A stretch of 30,909 nucleotides of DNA, taken from IMG/VR virus record IMGVR_UViG_3300028558_000080, positions 1 to 30,909 of that record, one strand, 5' to 3'. Source of the DNA: a virus. Shown here in pieces: positions 27,980 to 30,909 of this stretch. How positions within the stretch are numbered: the first letter of the stretch is position 1; each line of letters opens with the position of its first letter. The position numbers and the translations under genes are program-made. Below the pieces are notes generated by a model. The model searched no databases. It was not told the origin of the DNA and saw nothing but the letters and a program-made list of their open reading frames with translations.

Positions 27980-28774
27980 ATGAAGCTCAAGACCCTGGAA
28001 GTTGACGGCAAGACCTACGCCGAAGTGCAGGATGGCAAGCCGGTGTATCTCGCCGATGACGGAAAGACGATCGCCTTCGACGCGCCCACGACCGTTGCGA
28101 CCATTTCGCGGTTGAACGGCGAGGCGAAATCGCACCGTGAAGCGAAGGAAGCCGCCGAGGCCAAACTGAAAGCGTTCGACGGAATTACCGACGCCGAGGC
28201 CGCGCGCAAGGCGCTGGAGATCACCGCCAATCTGGACTCCGGTCAGCTCGTTGCCGCAGGCAAGGTCGACGAGATCAAGGCCGCTGCGAAAAAGGCTGCC
28301 GAGGATCAGGTCGCCAACGCCGTCAAGGCCGCCAACGAGCGCGTGAAGGAACTGGAGACCAACTACAACAAGATCCAGAGCGACCTTTACGGCGAGAAGG
28401 TCGGCGGCGCGTTCAGCCGCTCCAAGTTCATCGCCGACAAAGTCGCCGTCCCGAGCGATCTGGTGCAGGCCATGTTTGGCCAGCGGTTCAAGGTCGAGGA
28501 CGGCAAGATCGTCGGCTACGACGCGGCCGGCAACAAACTGTTTTCTCGTTCGAAGCCCGGCGAGATCGCCGACTTCGACGAGTCACTGGAAATGCTTGTC
28601 GACTCCTATGCCAATCGCGACGCCATCCTGAAAGGGACCGGGAATTCCGGCAGCGGCACTCGCGAATCCAACGGCACGGGTGGCGGCAAGTCGATGAGCC
28701 GCACGGCGTTCGAAGCACTCGATCCGGGCGGCAAGGCGAAGGCGATGGCCGATAAGGTCGCGCTGGTCGACTAG
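27980..28774 (+). CDS. Capsid scaffolding protein
   Basis: 264 residues with the typical layout: a small N-terminal domain ('KTLEVDGKTYAEVQDGKPVY'), a long charged coiled coil ('ANERVKELETNYNKIQSDLY'), then a C-terminal region with 'SRSKFIADKVAVPSDLVQAM' and a Gly-rich linker. It sits between portal and coat genes as scaffold genes do. AGGAG lies 7 nt before ATG 27980. Its stop shares a CTAG tetranucleotide with the stop of the convergent HNH gene. Confidence 0.8.
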   Translation: MKLKTLEVDGKTYAEVQDGKPVYLADDGKTIAFDAPTTVATISRLNGEAKSHREAKEAAEAKLKAFDGITDAEAARKALEITANLDSGQLVAAGKVDEIKAAAKKAAEDQVANAVKAANERVKELETNYNKIQSDLYGEKVGGAFSRSKFIADKVAVPSDLVQAMFGQRFKVEDGKIVGYDAAGNKLFSRSKPGEIADFDESLEMLVDSYANRDAILKGTGNSGSGTRESNGTGGGKSMSRTAFEALDPGGKAKAMADKVALVD

Positions 28775-29364
28775 TCGAGCCAACCCCAGCATCGTCCGGT
28801 AACGATGCTGCTGACGTGCGTTTGACTTACGTTGAACATAGCGCCGATTTCTGTCTGCGGTCTTGTTCCGGCCAATTCTCGAATGCGGAGAACGTCGGCT
28901 TCTGTCAGTTTGTGAGACCCTTGGCGTTCACCGCGGTTCGTAGTTCCGTGTTCGATTTTGTCGGCGTGATTACGAACCGCCGTCGCCCAATAGAGATGTT
29001 GCGGATTGACGCACGCCAAGTGTCCTTTGCCGCAGGAATGCGCGGCTTCGTATTTCGGTGGACAAGGACCGTGTGCCAGTTCGCACATCATGTGAGATGC
29101 GGTGGTCAGACGACCATTGTCGAAACGATGGACGCGACCATAGCCATCGTCTCCGACGTGGAACGGCCACGTCAGACAGTCGGATGACTGAAATTTGACG
29201 TGAGCAAGGAGCCAGTCCTTAGCCGGACTTGCGACTTTGTCGACGCGATGCGGATCGCCGTGCTTTTTCCAACGCTGATAGTGCATTGAGCACATTCCGC
29301 GTTTGCCGTTCGCGGCATGAGCAGCGTCGTTCGAGCAGTCGGATACCAAGCAAGGTTTGCTCAT
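28771..29364 (-). CDS. HNH endonuclease inserted antisense in the capsid module
   Basis: 197 residues. An N-terminal Cys knuckle ('CLVSDCSNDAAHAANGKRGM', then 'CSMHYQRWKKHGDP') precedes an HNH core: 'HSCGKGHLACVNPQHLYWAT' with the downstream 'NHADK'. The C-terminus is a HTH-like segment 'LAGTRPQTEIGAMFNVSQTH', as in phage homing HNH enzymes. It is read against the surrounding virion genes and has its own promoter. No clear Shine-Dalgarno (weak AGG). Confidence 0.8.
   Translation of the reverse strand: MSKPCLVSDCSNDAAHAANGKRGMCSMHYQRWKKHGDPHRVDKVASPAKDWLLAHVKFQSSDCLTWPFHVGDDGYGRVHRFDNGRLTTASHMMCELAHGPCPPKYEAAHSCGKGHLACVNPQHLYWATAVRNHADKIEHGTTNRGERQGSHKLTEADVLRIRELAGTRPQTEIGAMFNVSQTHVSSIVTGRCWGWLD
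28787..28810. repeat. 9-bp perfect hairpin at the scaffold/HNH convergence
   Basis: CAGCATCGT (28787-28795) and ACGATGCTG (28802-28810) with a 6-nt loop, just after the scaffold stop and within the HNH C-terminal codons. No T-run follows on the plus strand, so it is not a canonical terminator; it may attenuate or stabilise mRNA. Confidence 0.6.
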
Positions 29365-29435
29365 GGGGAAACCTGTGAGTCGCTACGGCCCAGGTTTGCG
29401 GATGCAACGGGGCGCTCGGATCGGATGATCCACTT

Positions 29436-29463
29436 ACAATACACCTCCGTTCATCACTGTCAA
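29436..29463 (-). promoter_or_regulatory. Leftward promoter of the inserted HNH gene
   Basis: On the minus strand TTGACA (29458-29463), a 16-bp spacer and TATTGT (29436-29441), a full member of the promoter family, with a leader of about 65 nt. Confidence 0.8.
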
Positions 29464-29480
29464 CCCTGAAAGGGAAATAA

Positions 29481-30626
29481 ATGGCTTCAAGCAACACTTT
29501 GACTGGCATCATCCCGGTCGTCTACGAGGCTCTGAACGTCGTTTCGCGTGAGATGGTCGGCATCATCCCGGCCTGCAAGCGCGATGCGTCCGCCGAACGC
29601 GCCGCCGTTGGTCAGACCGTCCGCTCGCCGGTCGGCACCGCCGGCCCGCTGGAAGACATTGTGCCCGGCCAGCTCCCCGCGAATACGGGCGGCACCACGG
29701 TCGGCTACAAGGACATCGTCATCACCAAGTCCAAGGCTTCGCCGGTCCTGTGGTCCGGTGAGGAGCAGTTGTCCATCGGCAGTTCGCTGAACCCGGTCAT
29801 GGTCGACCAGTTCGCCGAGGCGATGCGTAACCTGACGAACGCGATCGAGGCCGACCTGGCCCTGACCGCCGTCACTCACGCCTCGCGCGCCTACGGCACC
29901 GCCGGCACCGCGCCGTTCGGCACCGCCGGCGATCTGTCGGACACCGCTGGCGTTCTCCAGATCCTGGAAGCCAACGGCGCCCCGAAGTCGGACCTGCAGC
30001 TCGCGCTCGGTTCGGCTGCGATGGCGAACCTCCGCGGCAAGCAGAACGTCTTGTTCAAGGTGAACGAGGCGGGTTCGTCCGACATGCTGCGCAACGGCAT
30101 GACCGACCGACTGCAGGGCTTCGCGCTCCGCAACTCGGGCGGTTTCGTTTCGCACACTGCCGGCACGGGCAGCGGCTACCTCGTGAACAACGCGGCGGCT
30201 GCGGTCGGTGACACCGTGATTCCGGTCGACACCGGCACGGGCACGATCCTGGCGGGCGACGTCATCACGATCGCGGGCGACACCCACAAGTATGTGGTCG
30301 TCGGCGCGCTGTCGGGTGGCAACGTCACGATCGCCAAGCCGGGCCTGCTCACCGCGGTCGCCGACAATTCGGCGGTCACGGTCGGCTCGGCCTACTCGCC
30401 GAACGTGGCGTTCGCGCGCACTGCGCTCATTCTTGCGGCTCGCGCCCCGGCGCTTCCGCAGGGTGGCGACATGGCGGTCGATCGCACCACGATCACCGAC
30501 CCGATCACCGGCCTCGTGTTCGAACTGGCGCTCTACAAGATGTATCGCCAGGTCAAATACGAAGTGTCGATGGCGTGGGGCACCGCGTCGTCCAAGGACG
30601 AGCACATCGTTACGCTGCTCGGCTAA
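29481..30626 (+). CDS. Major capsid protein, P22 coat family
   Basis: 381 residues. 'VSREMVGIIPACKRDASAER', 'IVPGQLPANTGGTTVGYKDI' and 'FAEAMRNLTNAIEADLALTA' near the N-terminus are the P22 coat-protein pattern. A Gly/Thr/Val-rich insertion of roughly residues 233-310 ('VIPVDTGTGTILAGDVITIA') corresponds in place to the extra I-domain of P22 coat. It forms the icosahedral shell on the scaffold. AAGGGAAA Shine-Dalgarno before ATG 29481. Confidence 0.92.
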   Translation: MASSNTLTGIIPVVYEALNVVSREMVGIIPACKRDASAERAAVGQTVRSPVGTAGPLEDIVPGQLPANTGGTTVGYKDIVITKSKASPVLWSGEEQLSIGSSLNPVMVDQFAEAMRNLTNAIEADLALTAVTHASRAYGTAGTAPFGTAGDLSDTAGVLQILEANGAPKSDLQLALGSAAMANLRGKQNVLFKVNEAGSSDMLRNGMTDRLQGFALRNSGGFVSHTAGTGSGYLVNNAAAAVGDTVIPVDTGTGTILAGDVITIAGDTHKYVVVGALSGGNVTIAKPGLLTAVADNSAVTVGSAYSPNVAFARTALILAARAPALPQGGDMAVDRTTITDPITGLVFELALYKMYRQVKYEVSMAWGTASSKDEHIVTLLG

Positions 30627-30629
30627 CGG

Positions 30630-30657
30630 TTGATAATACTCCGGGCCGCCGTATTGT
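30630..30657 (+). promoter_or_regulatory. Promoter after the coat gene
   Basis: TTGATA (30630-30635), a 16-bp spacer and TATTGT (30652-30657), a slightly weaker family member. A GGGCCG/CGGCCC dyad (30643-30648 with 30662-30667) brackets the -10 and could form an mRNA hairpin after the coat gene. Confidence 0.7.
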
Positions 30658-30694
30658 GCGACGGCCCGGTTCCTCTTAACGCGGAGCCGAGTCG

Positions 30695-30909
30695 ATGACG
30701 GACAAGACGTTTAACTCCAATGTTGCTGGTGCGACGGACAAACTCGTCGACATGGGCGACGGGACGTTCGCGCATCGGGTGGCTGTTGTTGCCCAAGGCT
30801 TTGCAGCAGTTGCATCCTTCGCCCGCCCGAATGACACCACGGCTTATACGGCCAACGATGTCGAAGGCGGTGCGCTTGAATTTGACGGAATCGGGCCATC
30901 GGCTGGCGG
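30695..30909 (+). CDS. Virion-associated hypothetical protein (partial, runs off the end)
   Basis: Begins 'MTDKTFNSNVAGATDKLVDM' and continues with 'FARPNDTTAYTANDV', a pattern I recognise from genes placed right after coat genes in P22-like phages; function unknown. GGAG lies 8 nt before ATG 30695. The 3' end lies outside the window. Confidence 0.7.
   Translation, partial: MTDKTFNSNVAGATDKLVDMGDGTFAHRVAVVAQGFAAVASFARPNDTTAYTANDVEGGALEFDGIGPSAG

Noticed and set aside
29487-30605. Minus-strand open frame of 372 codons
   Set aside because: Antisense shadow of the P22-type coat gene.
1-30909. CRISPR array, insertion sequence or complete integrase
   Set aside because: No regularly spaced repeats, transposase motifs or tyrosine/serine recombinase catalytic residues were found in the window.

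Overview
The window is a tailed-phage (Caudoviricetes) genome segment or prophage interior. It carries a packaging and capsid module (DUF2280 small terminase, PBSX-like large terminase, DUF4055 portal, scaffold, P22-type coat) together with a phage replication set: Enc34-type ssDNA-binding protein, DUF2800 nuclease, prim-pol/VapE-like helicase and an SF2 helicase. The DNA is GC-rich, genes overlap tightly (many ATGA or TGATG junctions), Shine-Dalgarno sites are AGGAG-like and promoters are sigma70-like. This points to a GC-rich bacterial host, probably a proteobacterium, but I cannot name it. No tRNA, rRNA, CRISPR array, insertion sequence or complete integrase was seen.

Layout. (1) 96-4082, minus strand: ssDNA-binding protein, SPFH/band-7 protein, DUF2800 nuclease and small genes, served by four promoters; the left edge cuts the module. 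(2) 4221-9807, plus strand: an orphan integrase-type arm-binding domain protein closed by a strong terminator, then three consecutive DNA methyltransferases and an 863-residue primase-helicase. (3) 9833-13984, minus strand: about 19 very small genes (28-127 residues), including a ribbon-helix-helix regulator, a SANT/Myb-like protein and Cys-rich proteins, read from a promoter that physically overlaps a divergent promoter. (4) 14071-14799: a GIY-YIG homing-type endonuclease, followed by about 550 gene-free bases (AT-rich, repeat-rich) that are my best candidate for a replication or regulatory origin. (5) 15357-24413, plus strand: many small genes (several micro membrane proteins, zinc ribbons, a double helix-turn-helix protein, a DUF1937 protein), an HNH-AP2 endonuclease and a DEAD/DEAH helicase. 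(6) 24414-30909: a roughly 285-nt structured leader, then terminase, portal, scaffold, an HNH gene inserted on the opposite strand, coat protein and the start of the next virion gene.

The strongest non-obvious signal is a family of about 16 near-identical promoters (TTGACA + AATAC or GTGCG, a 16-17 bp spacer, then GTATTGT-like) scattered on both strands. One sits at the head of almost every transcription unit and one in front of each of the three homing-type endonucleases. In four units the predicted start site lies on or within about 3 nt of the ATG and no Shine-Dalgarno is present, so those genes are probably translated from leaderless mRNA. Several -35 boxes also supply the stop codon of the upstream gene.

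Functional assignments are from motif recognition by eye. No database search was run.
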